A stretch of 64,000 nucleotides of DNA from Microlunatus endophyticus (GTDB lineage: Bacteria > Actinomycetota > Actinomycetes > Propionibacteriales > Propionibacteriaceae), in assembly GCF_014646195.1 (NCBI RefSeq), contig NZ_BMMZ01000003.1, positions 186,001 through 250,000 on the forward strand, given 5' to 3'. The position numbers and the translations under genes are program-made. The notes beneath the pieces are model-generated. The model did not search any database and was not told the origin of the DNA. It worked only from the letters and a program-made list of their open reading frames with translations. Below, in pieces: positions 36,032 to 44,105 of this stretch. Numbering within the stretch: the stretch's first letter is position 1; each line of letters starts with the position of its first letter.

Positions 36032-36604
36032 CTAACGACCGACCAGGCCAGGCAGCGTACGGACGGTGTCCAGCAGGCCGCCGAAGATCGCCGCGTACGA
36101 CTCCGCTCCGCCCTGCTCCACCCACCGGTTCCATGCGGACGCGAAGACCGCCAGGCCGAGCCGCGCCACCAGATCCGCCTCGGTGGCCCCAAGCCCCCGC
36201 TGCTCCAGCCCGGTGATCACCGCTTGGGTCAGGTCGGCCATCTTGTGCTGTTCGCGCTCTCGCAACTCCGGACTGGCCGCGATCACGGCTCGCCGCCGGT
36301 TCGGTTGGTCGGCGATCCGGGCCAACTGCTCGCCGATCTCGGCCAGTGCGGCGTTCATCGCCTCGACCGGCGTGAGCGTCGGATCCGCCTCCGCGACAGC
36401 ACTGGTCGCATAGCTGTAGAGCGGTCCTGGATCGGCGAACAACACCTCACGCTTGTCGGCGAAGTAGCGGAAGAAGGTGCGTTTGGTAAGTCCGGCGCGT
36501 TCGGCGATGTCGGCCACCGTCGTCGCGTCGTAGCCGCGTTCCTCGAAGAGTTCGAGTGCAGCCTCCTGGAGCCGATCGCTCGCCCCGGGTTCCCAGCGGA
36601 CCAT
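36032..36604 (-). CDS. TetR-family transcriptional regulator
   Basis: 190 residues. The helix-turn-helix lies near residues 25-55: DATTVADIAERAGLTKRTFFRYFADKREVLF. The C-terminal part is the ligand-binding helical domain. The ATG at 36604 was chosen over a GTG at 36628, because the latter would place the operator inside the gene. Divergent from the saccharopine-dehydrogenase-like gene, which it probably represses. Confidence 0.88.
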   Translation of the reverse strand: MVRWEPGASDRLQEAALELFEERGYDATTVADIAERAGLTKRTFFRYFADKREVLFADPGPLYSYATSAVAEADPTLTPVEAMNAALAEIGEQLARIADQPNRRRAVIAASPELREREQHKMADLTQAVITGLEQRGLGATEADLVARLGLAVFASAWNRWVEQGGAESYAAIFGGLLDTVRTLPGLVGR

Positions 36605-36621
36605 GGCGTCGAGTCTAGGTG

Positions 36622-36672
36622 ATGACACTAGGTGCCATATCTGGCTACACTCGTCATGTCACTAGGTGTCAT
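36622..36672. promoter_or_regulatory. Two TetR operators, ATGwCACTAGGTGyCAT
   Basis: ATGACACTAGGTGCCAT (36622-36638) and ATGTCACTAGGTGTCAT (36656-36672) are near-palindromes (ATGNCAC-TAG-GTGNCAT) spaced 34 bp. One lies before each divergent gene, the classic layout for autoregulated TetR repressors. Confidence 0.85.
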
Positions 36673-36689
36673 CACTCGGAGGAGTCGTC

Positions 36690-37769
36690 ATGCCGGAAAT
36701 CTGGATCCTCGGTGCGACCGGTCGTGTCGGCCGGGCCGTTGCCCCACTGCTGGTCGGGCCGCGAGCGGCTGCATCCGGCCTCGATGTCGTGCTGGTTGGC
36801 CGCAACCCCGAGCGGCTGGCCGGCGCCGCGTCGGTCATCGGCGGCGCCGCACGCGTGCTCCAGGCCGGATCACTGACGGCCACCGCGGAGCTGATCGCCC
36901 GGGAACAGCCATCGGTGGTGATCAACACCATCGGGCCGTTCGCCGAGACGGCGATGCCGATCATCGACGCCTGCCTGCCCGGCAGCCACTATCTCGACAT
37001 CACCAACGAGATCCTGGCGATGAACGCCGTCTTCGCCCGCCACGACGACGCGGTCACCGCCGGCCGCAGCCTCGTGACCGCCACCGGATTCGGCGTCCTC
37101 GGAGTCGAGGCGGCGGTCCTGAAAGCCTGCGCCGGCCTCGAGGACATCGACACCGTGCGTGGCGACGCGATGCCGCTGGTCGCGCCCGAACCGGGACGGA
37201 TGGGCGAGGCCTTGGCGGGCAGCATCATCGGCGGCCTGACCGCCGGCGGGCTGCGCTATGCCGGCGGCCGCCTGGTCCGTGCCGGGATCGGCAGCCGGGT
37301 GGAGACGATCACCACGCCGGACGGGACGACGATCCGCACCGGCTCCGCGCCGACGGGTGAGTTGATCGCCGCGCAGCGCGCCAGCGGTGCTCCGAACGTG
37401 CTCGCCGCGACGAGTCTGCTGCCGACCGGCCTGCCGGTCCGGGTCGCACTGACCGCAATCGGCGTACTGGCCCGGATCGGCTGGATCCGGTCGACGCTGG
37501 TCCGGCGGATGGCAGCGATGGAGGGATCGCTGGACTCCGAGGCGGAGCGTACGTCCACCTGGGCCCGCGCCCGGGTGCGGACAACCGCCGGCCGGGAGCG
37601 TACGGCCTGGCTACGGGCCGGCGACGCGATGGACTTCACCGCTGCCGTCACCGCCGAGGTGGCGTCGCGGCTGGCCCGCGGCGAAGGCCGGCCGGGAGCG
37701 TTCACCCCCGGCGGTCTGTTCGGAGCGGAGCTGGCCGAGGCGGCCGGGGCCGAGCTGAGCGTGGACTGA
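36690..37769 (+). CDS. Saccharopine-dehydrogenase-like NAD(P)-binding protein
   Basis: 359 residues. N-terminal Rossmann motif ILGATGRVGRAVAPLL, followed by VINTIGPFAETAMPIIDACLPGSHYLDITNE, which is typical of the saccharopine dehydrogenase/trans-acting enoyl reductase superfamily; Gly-rich TGFGVLGVEAAV follows. GGAGGAG precedes the ATG. Substrate unknown; as the probable target of the adjacent TetR it may respond to a xenobiotic or lipid-like ligand. The stop is followed by 329 bp without genes. Confidence 0.82.
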   Translation: MPEIWILGATGRVGRAVAPLLVGPRAAASGLDVVLVGRNPERLAGAASVIGGAARVLQAGSLTATAELIAREQPSVVINTIGPFAETAMPIIDACLPGSHYLDITNEILAMNAVFARHDDAVTAGRSLVTATGFGVLGVEAAVLKACAGLEDIDTVRGDAMPLVAPEPGRMGEALAGSIIGGLTAGGLRYAGGRLVRAGIGSRVETITTPDGTTIRTGSAPTGELIAAQRASGAPNVLAATSLLPTGLPVRVALTAIGVLARIGWIRSTLVRRMAAMEGSLDSEAERTSTWARARVRTTAGRERTAWLRAGDAMDFTAAVTAEVASRLARGEGRPGAFTPGGLFGAELAEAAGAELSVD

Positions 37770-38098
37770 CCCGTCATCGAACCAGAGAATCCGTATCACG
37801 ACGTTCTGACCGTCAGCACCAACGAACCGGGGAACCTCGTCGGAGTGGCCCCGATCCGCATGCAGAAGCATCGAACCCCGTCGCCCACCCAACCCGCCTG
37901 AAGATGCTGAACCGCAGAGCGGATCTCTACGGGGCAACGTCTCAGACTCGGGGTTCGCTGATTCTGTGGCCGACGATCAGGCCATCCCGGCGTGTCGCCC
38001 CGGGCGAGGTCATCCTCGGTCACAAAACCAGCGGCTTCAGCCGCAGGCCAATGGCCGACAGGCAACGCGGTCAGCTGAGGGCGACCGAAGACGCCGAT
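37770..38098. other. 329-bp gene-free stretch with a small hairpin
   Basis: No credible gene. A compact hairpin GCGGCT-TC-AGCCGC lies at 38031-38044 after CAAAACCA, a form seen at ends of IS200/IS605-type elements, but no transposase or TnpB remains, so a relic is only a weak possibility. Confidence 0.4.
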
Positions 38099-38944
38099 CT
38101 ACCGGTTCCAGAAGTCCTCAGGTCGCCGTCCGGGACGGAAGCCGAAGTGCTCGGCCATGATCGCCGCCTCCGGCAGGCCGGCGGCGAGCGCCGCGGTGGC
38201 ATGATCGTCACTGCCGAACGAGATCGCCCGGCCGCCCTCCTCGGCCCACCACTGCGGGACCCACGACCACAGCCGTCGGGTGTTCATCTCCAGTGCCCGG
38301 CCGCCCGCGGCGATCGCCCGCATCGCGGTCCGGAACTGCTCCTCGAAACGGGTGGGATCGAAGGGGCCCTCGGTCTCGGTCGGCCAGTAGCGTACGGCGT
38401 AGTCGATGTGGGTGAAACAGGCGAAGCTGTCCGAGCCGGCGATCATCCGCGGCACTTCGGCCAGGTATTCGGTGATCACCTTCTCGGCCGGCCAGCGCCG
38501 GAACAGGGTGAACGGCTCCGCGCGCTGACCATCGATCTCCAAGGTGTGCAGCGACCCGTTCACCCGCCCCAGCGAGCCGAGGTCGAGCAGGGCCCGGGCT
38601 TGATCATCGAAGAGGTGGGGCTGGCCGTATTCGGCTCCGGTCAGGATCCGCAGCTCGGGAAAGTCATGCCTGCACCGCTCGATCGACTCCAGATAGCCGT
38701 CGACGTCCAGCGGAGTCGGCACCAGCCGGCCGTCCTCGATCAGTTTCGCCTGCTCGGGCGGCACGTCCTCCCGGTCGATCAGCCAGCCGTCGAAGTCCAG
38801 GTGCTCGGTGAAGATCACCGCGGGCAGCCCGATCCGCACCGCCCGTTCACAGGTACGCCTCATGGTGCCCGCGGCATCGGAGTCCGGGCCACCGGTGTCC
38901 CAGGACCATTCGCTGTGTACGTGCGCATCGGCGGGGAGGGTCAT
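38099..38944 (-). CDS. PHP-domain phosphoesterase (histidinol-phosphatase type)
   Basis: 281 residues. The N-terminal metal motif DAHVHSEWSWD and the later IFTEHLDF, FTHIDYAVRYWP and SFGSDDHA are the PHP-superfamily metal ligands. Family members hydrolyse phosphate monoesters such as histidinol phosphate. It is divergent from the 2-hydroxyacid dehydrogenase (76 bp apart). ATG at 38944 follows GGGAG at 11 bp. Substrate uncertain; it could act in the sugar-acid pathway next door. Confidence 0.82.
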   Translation of the reverse strand: MTLPADAHVHSEWSWDTGGPDSDAAGTMRRTCERAVRIGLPAVIFTEHLDFDGWLIDREDVPPEQAKLIEDGRLVPTPLDVDGYLESIERCRHDFPELRILTGAEYGQPHLFDDQARALLDLGSLGRVNGSLHTLEIDGQRAEPFTLFRRWPAEKVITEYLAEVPRMIAGSDSFACFTHIDYAVRYWPTETEGPFDPTRFEEQFRTAMRAIAAGGRALEMNTRRLWSWVPQWWAEEGGRAISFGSDDHATAALAAGLPEAAIMAEHFGFRPGRRPEDFWNR

Positions 38945-39020
38945 GATCACATCATCTCCCATCGCTATGATCGAATTGCTCGTACGCCGGTGGTCCACCA
39001 ATCCGAGTCGAAGGTCGAAG

Positions 39021-39992
39021 ATGACCGTAGTCACCTGTCTGAGTCCGTACACGTCCGACCAGGTCAAAGTCCTGGCGGGCACGGAAGGGATCGACGTCCG
39101 CCTGGTGCCCGACCCGCCCGCACCCCAGGCCGTACGCGATGCAGTGGTCGGTGCCGATGTGATCATCGGCGACGTCCGGGCCAAGCATCGGCTCGACCGT
39201 GACACCCTGTCCGGAGCCGCCGGTTGCCGGCTGATCCAGCAGCCTGCCGTCGGCTACGACTCGATCGACGCATCCGCTGCCGCGGCCCTCGGCATCCCGG
39301 TCGCCAACGCCGGCGGCTACAACGCCGACGCCGTGGCCGACTGGGTGCTGATGGCGGCGCTCAACCTGGCCCGCAACGGCTCCCGACGCGATCATTCCAT
39401 GCACGCCGGCCACTACGACCGGGCCTTCGAACGTTCCCGCGAGCTTTCGGCACTGACAGTCGGGATCGTGGGCCTGGGCAATATCGGCAAGGCCGTCGCC
39501 CGCAGGTTCGCCGGTTTCGGCTCGACGGTGATCGGCTACGACCCGGTCGCGACCGACCCGATCCCCGGCGTCGAGCAAGTGCCGCTGGAGACCCTGCTCC
39601 AACAGGCCGAGTTGATCACCATCCACGCACCGTTGACCGACCAGACCCGGCACCTGATCAATGCCGAGACCCTGGGCCGGACCCGTCCCGAGGCCCTGAT
39701 CATCAACGCCAGCCGCGGCCCGCTCGTCGACGAGTCGGCCCTCGTCGACGCCCTGACGGCCGGCTCCATCGGCGGCGCCGCCCTTGATGTGTACGAGGTG
39801 GAGCCGCTGGCCGCCGACTCACCGCTGCGCGGCCTGGACAACGTCTTCCTGACCCCGCATATCGCCGGCGACACCCGGGAGTCCCGGACCCGGCTGCTGG
39901 AGTTGGTCGCGGACAACCTGCAGCGGGTGCTCCTGAAGGATCTGCCACCCCATCACGTCGTCAATTCCGCACTGCTGCCGCAGCTGCACTGA
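39021..39992 (+). CDS. D-isomer-specific 2-hydroxyacid dehydrogenase
   Basis: 323 residues, NAD(P)-dependent. The nucleotide-binding motif is VGIVGLGNIGKAVARRF near residue 150. The catalytic Arg is in NASRGPLVDE, the Glu in DVYEVEPL and the His in LTPHIAGDTRES. The N-terminal substrate domain contains IQQPAVGYDSID. Reduces 2-oxo acids to D-2-hydroxy acids or the reverse; candidates are glyoxylate, hydroxypyruvate or tartronate semialdehyde as products of the neighbouring aldolase (inference). First gene of the catabolic run to 44006. Confidence 0.88.
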   Translation: MTVVTCLSPYTSDQVKVLAGTEGIDVRLVPDPPAPQAVRDAVVGADVIIGDVRAKHRLDRDTLSGAAGCRLIQQPAVGYDSIDASAAAALGIPVANAGGYNADAVADWVLMAALNLARNGSRRDHSMHAGHYDRAFERSRELSALTVGIVGLGNIGKAVARRFAGFGSTVIGYDPVATDPIPGVEQVPLETLLQQAELITIHAPLTDQTRHLINAETLGRTRPEALIINASRGPLVDESALVDALTAGSIGGAALDVYEVEPLAADSPLRGLDNVFLTPHIAGDTRESRTRLLELVADNLQRVLLKDLPPHHVVNSALLPQLH

Positions 39993-40077
39993 TCGCAGCC
40001 GCAGTGATCATCGCCGGCGAGCGTGATCTTGAAGCCATGATCATCTGACAACGACCGACCACGAACGAGGAGCGCCG

Positions 40078-40899
40078 ATGACGCTGCGAGAACTACTGGA
40101 CACCGGACAACCGACGGTCGGGGGCTGGTGCTCGATCCCGAGCGCCTTCAGCGCCGAGCTGATGGGGCGCTCCGGCTTCGACTGGGTGTGTATCGACACC
40201 CAGCACGGACTGATCGGCTACGACCAGATGGCGGTGATGCTGCAGGCGTTGAGCATTACCGGCACACCGACGCTGGTCCGGGTCCCGTGGAACACACCGG
40301 AGAATGTGATGAAGGCGCTGGACGCCGGCGCCCAAGGCGTCATCGTTCCCATGATCAACAACGCCGACGATGCCCGCCAGGTGGTGGAGACGGTCAAGTA
40401 TCCCCCGCTGGGGACCAGGAGCTGGGGCCCGATCCGCGCCTCCTTCGGACTGCCGGCCTACAACTCGAAATCGGCCAACGCCAGCACACTGGTGATCGTC
40501 ATGATCGAGACCAAGGACGGGGTGGACAACCTCGACGAGATCCTCAGCGTCCCGGGCGTCGACGCCGTCTACGTCGGTCCGATGGATCTCGCGCTGGCGC
40601 ACGGCATCCCGCCGGCCCTGGACGTCAAGGACCCGCAGCACGAAGAGTTGATCACCAGGATCCTCGAAGGCTGCCAACAGCATGACGTGGTCGCCGGAAT
40701 CCACTGCGACAGTGTGGAAACCGTCACCCGCTGGTGGGAGCTCGGCTATCGGATGTGCACCCTGGCCTCCGATGCCGGCCTGATGCGCGCTGCCGCGACC
40801 CAGGCGCTGAAGGCCGCCGCGGGCCACCCGCTGCGGGCAAAGCCGGACATCGACGAAGAACCTGCGACGCCCGGCCCGACGAGCGCCGGATATGCCTGA
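40078..40899 (+). CDS. HpcH/HpaI family class II aldolase
   Basis: 273 residues, metal-dependent aldolase that splits 4-hydroxy-2-oxo acids into pyruvate (or oxaloacetate) and an aldehyde. Motifs: FDWVCIDTQHGLIGYD (His base), TLVRVPWN (Arg), VIMIETKDG (metal Glu) and VGPMDLALA (metal Asp). GAGGAG precedes the ATG. The C-terminal 25 residues are an extra Pro-rich tail (EEPATPGPTSAGYA). In its context it probably cleaves a 2-keto-3-deoxy sugar acid; no dehydratase is encoded nearby. Confidence 0.9.
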   Translation: MTLRELLDTGQPTVGGWCSIPSAFSAELMGRSGFDWVCIDTQHGLIGYDQMAVMLQALSITGTPTLVRVPWNTPENVMKALDAGAQGVIVPMINNADDARQVVETVKYPPLGTRSWGPIRASFGLPAYNSKSANASTLVIVMIETKDGVDNLDEILSVPGVDAVYVGPMDLALAHGIPPALDVKDPQHEELITRILEGCQQHDVVAGIHCDSVETVTRWWELGYRMCTLASDAGLMRAAATQALKAAAGHPLRAKPDIDEEPATPGPTSAGYA

Positions 40900-40912
40900 G
40901 GAGGCAACGAGC

Positions 40913-42007
40913 ATGACAGGCAACACGGGAACAGACGGGTCACCGACCCGGATCGGACTGGCCGGCGCCGGAGCGGTCAGCCACCAATATCTGCCCAATC
41001 TGCTGAGACTGCCGGGCCTTGAGGTCGCGGCCGTCAGCGACGTCGACACCGCCGTCGCGGCCAACGTCTCCGAGGAGTTCGGCGTGCCGGCCGTCGGGGT
41101 CGACGAACTGCTGGCCGATCCGAGCATCGAGATCGTGGTCAACCTGACCCCGATCGCCTTCCACGTGCCGGTCACCCGCAACATCCTCGAGGCGGGTAAA
41201 CACGTCTACTCCGAGAAGTCACTGGCCAAATCCGTCACCGAGGCCCAGGACTTGCTGGCGCTGGCGGACAGCAAGGGCCTGGTGATCGCCGGGGCACCGG
41301 ACACCCTGCTCGGCACGGCGTTCCAGGCGGCTCGCCGGACCCTCGAGCACGGCTCCCTGGGCCGGCCCCTGACGGCGGTCGCGGCGATGTTGCGCAGCCA
41401 GGCGCTGAGCACCCGCTATTTCAGCGACTACACCGCGATCTTCGACATGGCGCCGTACTATGTCAGCGCCCTGGCGACACTGTTCGGGCCGGTCACCGAG
41501 GTGTCCGGCTATCTGGAGAATGCACCGACCGAGCCCGGTCAGCCGGTGCTGACGGTCGGAGTCTCCGGCGTCCTGCACTTCGAGTCGGGCCTGACGGCGT
41601 CGTTGACCCTGAACTGGGGCTCGTCGTTCCGGCACGAGGTCCCGGTGCTCGACGTCTACACCCAGTCCGGCGTGGTCCGGTTCGCCAATCCGAACAACTT
41701 CGGCGATCCGGCCTTCCTACGGCTGCACGAGGACCCGGCCGAACAGTGGCAGGAGATCCCCGGCAGCCGGCAGCCCGCCGACTGGCTCTACAACCGGCGC
41801 GGGCTCGGCGTCGCGGAGATGGCCGCCGCCATCGCTGTCGGCCGGACGCCGCGCGCCTCAGGACAACTCGCCTGTCACGTGGTGGACGTGATCGAGAGCC
41901 TGATCAAGGCGGCCGAGTCGGGGCAGAGCGTGACCCTGACCAGCACCGTCCAGCAACCAGAACCCTTGTCCGACGCAGAGCGCCGACAACTCGACCCGAA
42001 AGTCTGA
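40913..42007 (+). CDS. Gfo/Idh/MocA family dehydrogenase
   Basis: 364 residues. N-terminal Rossmann motif IGLAGAGAVSHQYLPNLL; the EKSLAK segment (EK with catalytic Lys) and IAGAPDTLLG mark the cofactor/substrate interface. The C-terminal beta-sheet domain follows. Acts probably on a sugar, cyclitol or glycoside carbon, forming a keto derivative. GAGGAGG precedes the ATG, 13 bp after the aldolase stop, so it is in the same transcript. Confidence 0.89.
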   Translation: MTGNTGTDGSPTRIGLAGAGAVSHQYLPNLLRLPGLEVAAVSDVDTAVAANVSEEFGVPAVGVDELLADPSIEIVVNLTPIAFHVPVTRNILEAGKHVYSEKSLAKSVTEAQDLLALADSKGLVIAGAPDTLLGTAFQAARRTLEHGSLGRPLTAVAAMLRSQALSTRYFSDYTAIFDMAPYYVSALATLFGPVTEVSGYLENAPTEPGQPVLTVGVSGVLHFESGLTASLTLNWGSSFRHEVPVLDVYTQSGVVRFANPNNFGDPAFLRLHEDPAEQWQEIPGSRQPADWLYNRRGLGVAEMAAAIAVGRTPRASGQLACHVVDVIESLIKAAESGQSVTLTSTVQQPEPLSDAERRQLDPKV

Positions 42008-42023
42008 TCGGAGCATCAGCAAG

Positions 42024-42914
42024 ATGACCATGAACGTCAAACTCGGCTGTGGACAGATCACCTGGCACCACCATCTGGCGCCGAGGGTGACCGAGGACGA
42101 GGTGCTGGCAGACATCGCCGGTGCCGGATATGTGGGAGCGCCGTTCGGCGGCCCGAAGCGAACTGCCGAAGAGACCCGGGAGATCTTCGACAGGCACGGA
42201 CTCCAGCCGGCGCCCGGCTACCTGTGGGGCGACTACTGGGATCTCAGCAAGCGGGATGAGCAGCTGGCCACCGCGCGCGAGTACGCCCGGGCATCACAGG
42301 CCCTCGGGCTGACCGAGATCTACGTGGCAGCCGGCGGCTTCAACGAACCGACCCGCAGCGGCACCACTCGCAGCAAGGTGGTCGCCCACAGCGGACCGGA
42401 GGACTCGCTCACCGAGGAGCAGTTCGCCGTGTTCGCCGAGACCGCGCAGCTGGTCGGTGAGGCGATGCTCGAATTCGGCGTCAAGGCCTGCTACCACAAC
42501 CACGGCGGGACCTTCATCGAGCGCGAGGACGAATTCGAGAAACTGCTGGCTGCGACCGACCCTGAGGTGCTGTTCATCGGCGCCGACACCGGCCACCTGG
42601 CTTGGGCCGGCATCGACGTGGTCGAATTCGCCCGGCGGCACGGCGACCGGATCAAGACGATGCACCTGAAGGATGTCGATGCTGCCGTCCAGGCCCGCGG
42701 CGCAGCCGAGGGCTGGGATTACGCGACCTTCGAGGAGAACGCGATCTGGACCGAGGTCGGCAACGGCTCGGTCGACTTCGGCGGCCTGTTCCAGGTCCTG
42801 GACCAGCACGATTTCGACGGCTGGCTGATCGTCGAGACCGACGTCACCCAGCTGCCCAGCGCGGCGGAGAGCGCGAAGGTCAGCCGCGCGAACCTGCGCA
42901 AGCTGGGGATCTGA
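42024..42914 (+). CDS. Sugar phosphate isomerase/epimerase-like TIM barrel (IolE-like)
   Basis: 296 residues of the xylose-isomerase-like family (AP endonuclease 2 fold). ACYHNHGGTFIERE, FIGADTGHLAWAG and IKTMHLKDVD carry the metal-binding His, Glu and Asp residues and resemble inosose dehydratase IolE and related ketose epimerases. The likely substrate is the keto-sugar or keto-cyclitol made by the upstream Gfo/Idh/MocA enzyme (inference). An alternative role is C-glycoside deglycosylation, whose alpha subunits share the fold, but no small beta subunit is present. Confidence 0.85.
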   Translation: MTMNVKLGCGQITWHHHLAPRVTEDEVLADIAGAGYVGAPFGGPKRTAEETREIFDRHGLQPAPGYLWGDYWDLSKRDEQLATAREYARASQALGLTEIYVAAGGFNEPTRSGTTRSKVVAHSGPEDSLTEEQFAVFAETAQLVGEAMLEFGVKACYHNHGGTFIEREDEFEKLLAATDPEVLFIGADTGHLAWAGIDVVEFARRHGDRIKTMHLKDVDAAVQARGAAEGWDYATFEENAIWTEVGNGSVDFGGLFQVLDQHDFDGWLIVETDVTQLPSAAESAKVSRANLRKLGI

Positions 42915-42917
42915 GGA

Positions 42918-44006
42918 GTGCGCGCGCTGACCATCACCACCGCCGGACCCGGCATCGCCGATCTCGGCGAGCCGACCGGATCCGGTCACGAGTTGGTCGT
43001 CGACGGTTTGCTGCTTGGTGTCTGCGGCACCGACCGCGGCCTGATCGCCCGGGGCCCCGAACGACCACCGGCCGGACAGGACTTCCTGGTGCTCGGTCAC
43101 GAATCGCTCGGCCGGGTGCGTACGGCTCCGGCCGGGTCGCGCTTCAAGCCCGGTGATCTGGTCACCGCGCTCGTCCGCCGCCCCGACCCGGTGCCCTGCC
43201 CGGCCTGTGCGGCAGGACAGCTCGACCTGTGCGACAACGGGCAACTGGTCGAGCGCGGGATCCGCGGCCAGGACGGCTACGGCGCCGAACGCTACCTGCT
43301 CGACGAGCAGTACGCCGTAGGCGTCAATGCCGGTCCGGATGGACTCGGCCTGCTGGGCATCCTGATCGAACCGGCCAGCATCGTCGCCAAGGCCTGGGAG
43401 CGGATCGACGCCTTCGCCCGCCGTACGACCGGCCGGGCGTTGATCTTCGGCGCCGGACCGATCGGGCTGCTGGCCGCATTGCTGGCCCGGCATCGCGGCT
43501 ACGACGTCCACATCGTCGATCAGGTCGACGCCGGCCCGAAGGTCGACCAGTGCAGAGCACTCGGAGCCACGTACCATTGCGGATCCGACGCGCTGACCGG
43601 CAGCTTTGACGCGATCGTCGAGTGCAGCGGCGCATTCACCGCGGCGACCGTCACCCTGTTGTCACGCGGCGGGGCCGCCTGCTACATCGCCCATGCCCAC
43701 GACAACGCCCCCGATGCCGGTGGCCGCAACGATCCGGTCGACACCGGCGATCTCAGCGGGATACTGGTCGGCGGCAACTCCGCGATCTTCGGCATCCACA
43801 GTTCGGGGCCGGAGCACTTCGCCACCGCGCAATCCGAGTTGGAGAAGGCCGATCCGCGCTGGTTGCACGGCCTGATCACGTCCACCGCTGATCTTGACGA
43901 CTTCAACTCCGCGCTGGCGATCGGTCCGGAGGTGATCAAGACGGTGATCCGGCTGGATCCCGACATCCGACCCGATCTCTCGGGATTCACCTCGGTTCCG
44001 GTCTAG
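42918..44006 (+). CDS. Zinc MDR dehydrogenase, glucose-1-dehydrogenase type
   Basis: 362 residues. Catalytic zinc ligands Cys in GVCGTDR and His-Glu in LGHESLG; the structural zinc site is the Cys cluster CPACAAGQLDLC. The Rossmann motif IFGAGPIGLLAALLA lies near residue 175. The wording ERGIRGQDGYGAE and the overall layout fit the glucose dehydrogenase C-terminal family. Oxidises an aldose to a lactone with NAD(P). GTG start, 3 bp after the previous stop, so co-translated. It would supply the oxidative first step of the pathway (inference). Confidence 0.88.
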   Translation: MRALTITTAGPGIADLGEPTGSGHELVVDGLLLGVCGTDRGLIARGPERPPAGQDFLVLGHESLGRVRTAPAGSRFKPGDLVTALVRRPDPVPCPACAAGQLDLCDNGQLVERGIRGQDGYGAERYLLDEQYAVGVNAGPDGLGLLGILIEPASIVAKAWERIDAFARRTTGRALIFGAGPIGLLAALLARHRGYDVHIVDQVDAGPKVDQCRALGATYHCGSDALTGSFDAIVECSGAFTAATVTLLSRGGAACYIAHAHDNAPDAGGRNDPVDTGDLSGILVGGNSAIFGIHSSGPEHFATAQSELEKADPRWLHGLITSTADLDDFNSALAIGPEVIKTVIRLDPDIRPDLSGFTSVPV

Positions 44007-44011
44007 GCTGG

Positions 44012-44057
44012 CTGCTGCCGACGTCAGGTACCGGCTTGGCGTTGACGGTCTTTTTTG
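44012..44057 (+). terminator. Weak hairpin with T-run after the glucose-dehydrogenase-type gene
   Basis: CGTCA and TGACG arms with an imperfect extension flank a GC-rich loop and are followed by TTTTTT near 44050. It separates the dehydrogenase operon from the solute-binding protein gene; strength uncertain. Confidence 0.4.
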
Positions 44058-44105
44058 TTCAACGGCGAGCATTCCGGCCCTCTGCAGGGCCTGAAAAGGA
44101 CTGAC

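Noticed and set aside
37796..38065. Minus-strand 89-codon frame plus the hairpin at 38031-38044, considered as an IS200/IS605 or TnpB relic
   Set aside because: No transposase or TnpB motif and only one small hairpin; kept only as a gene-free stretch.
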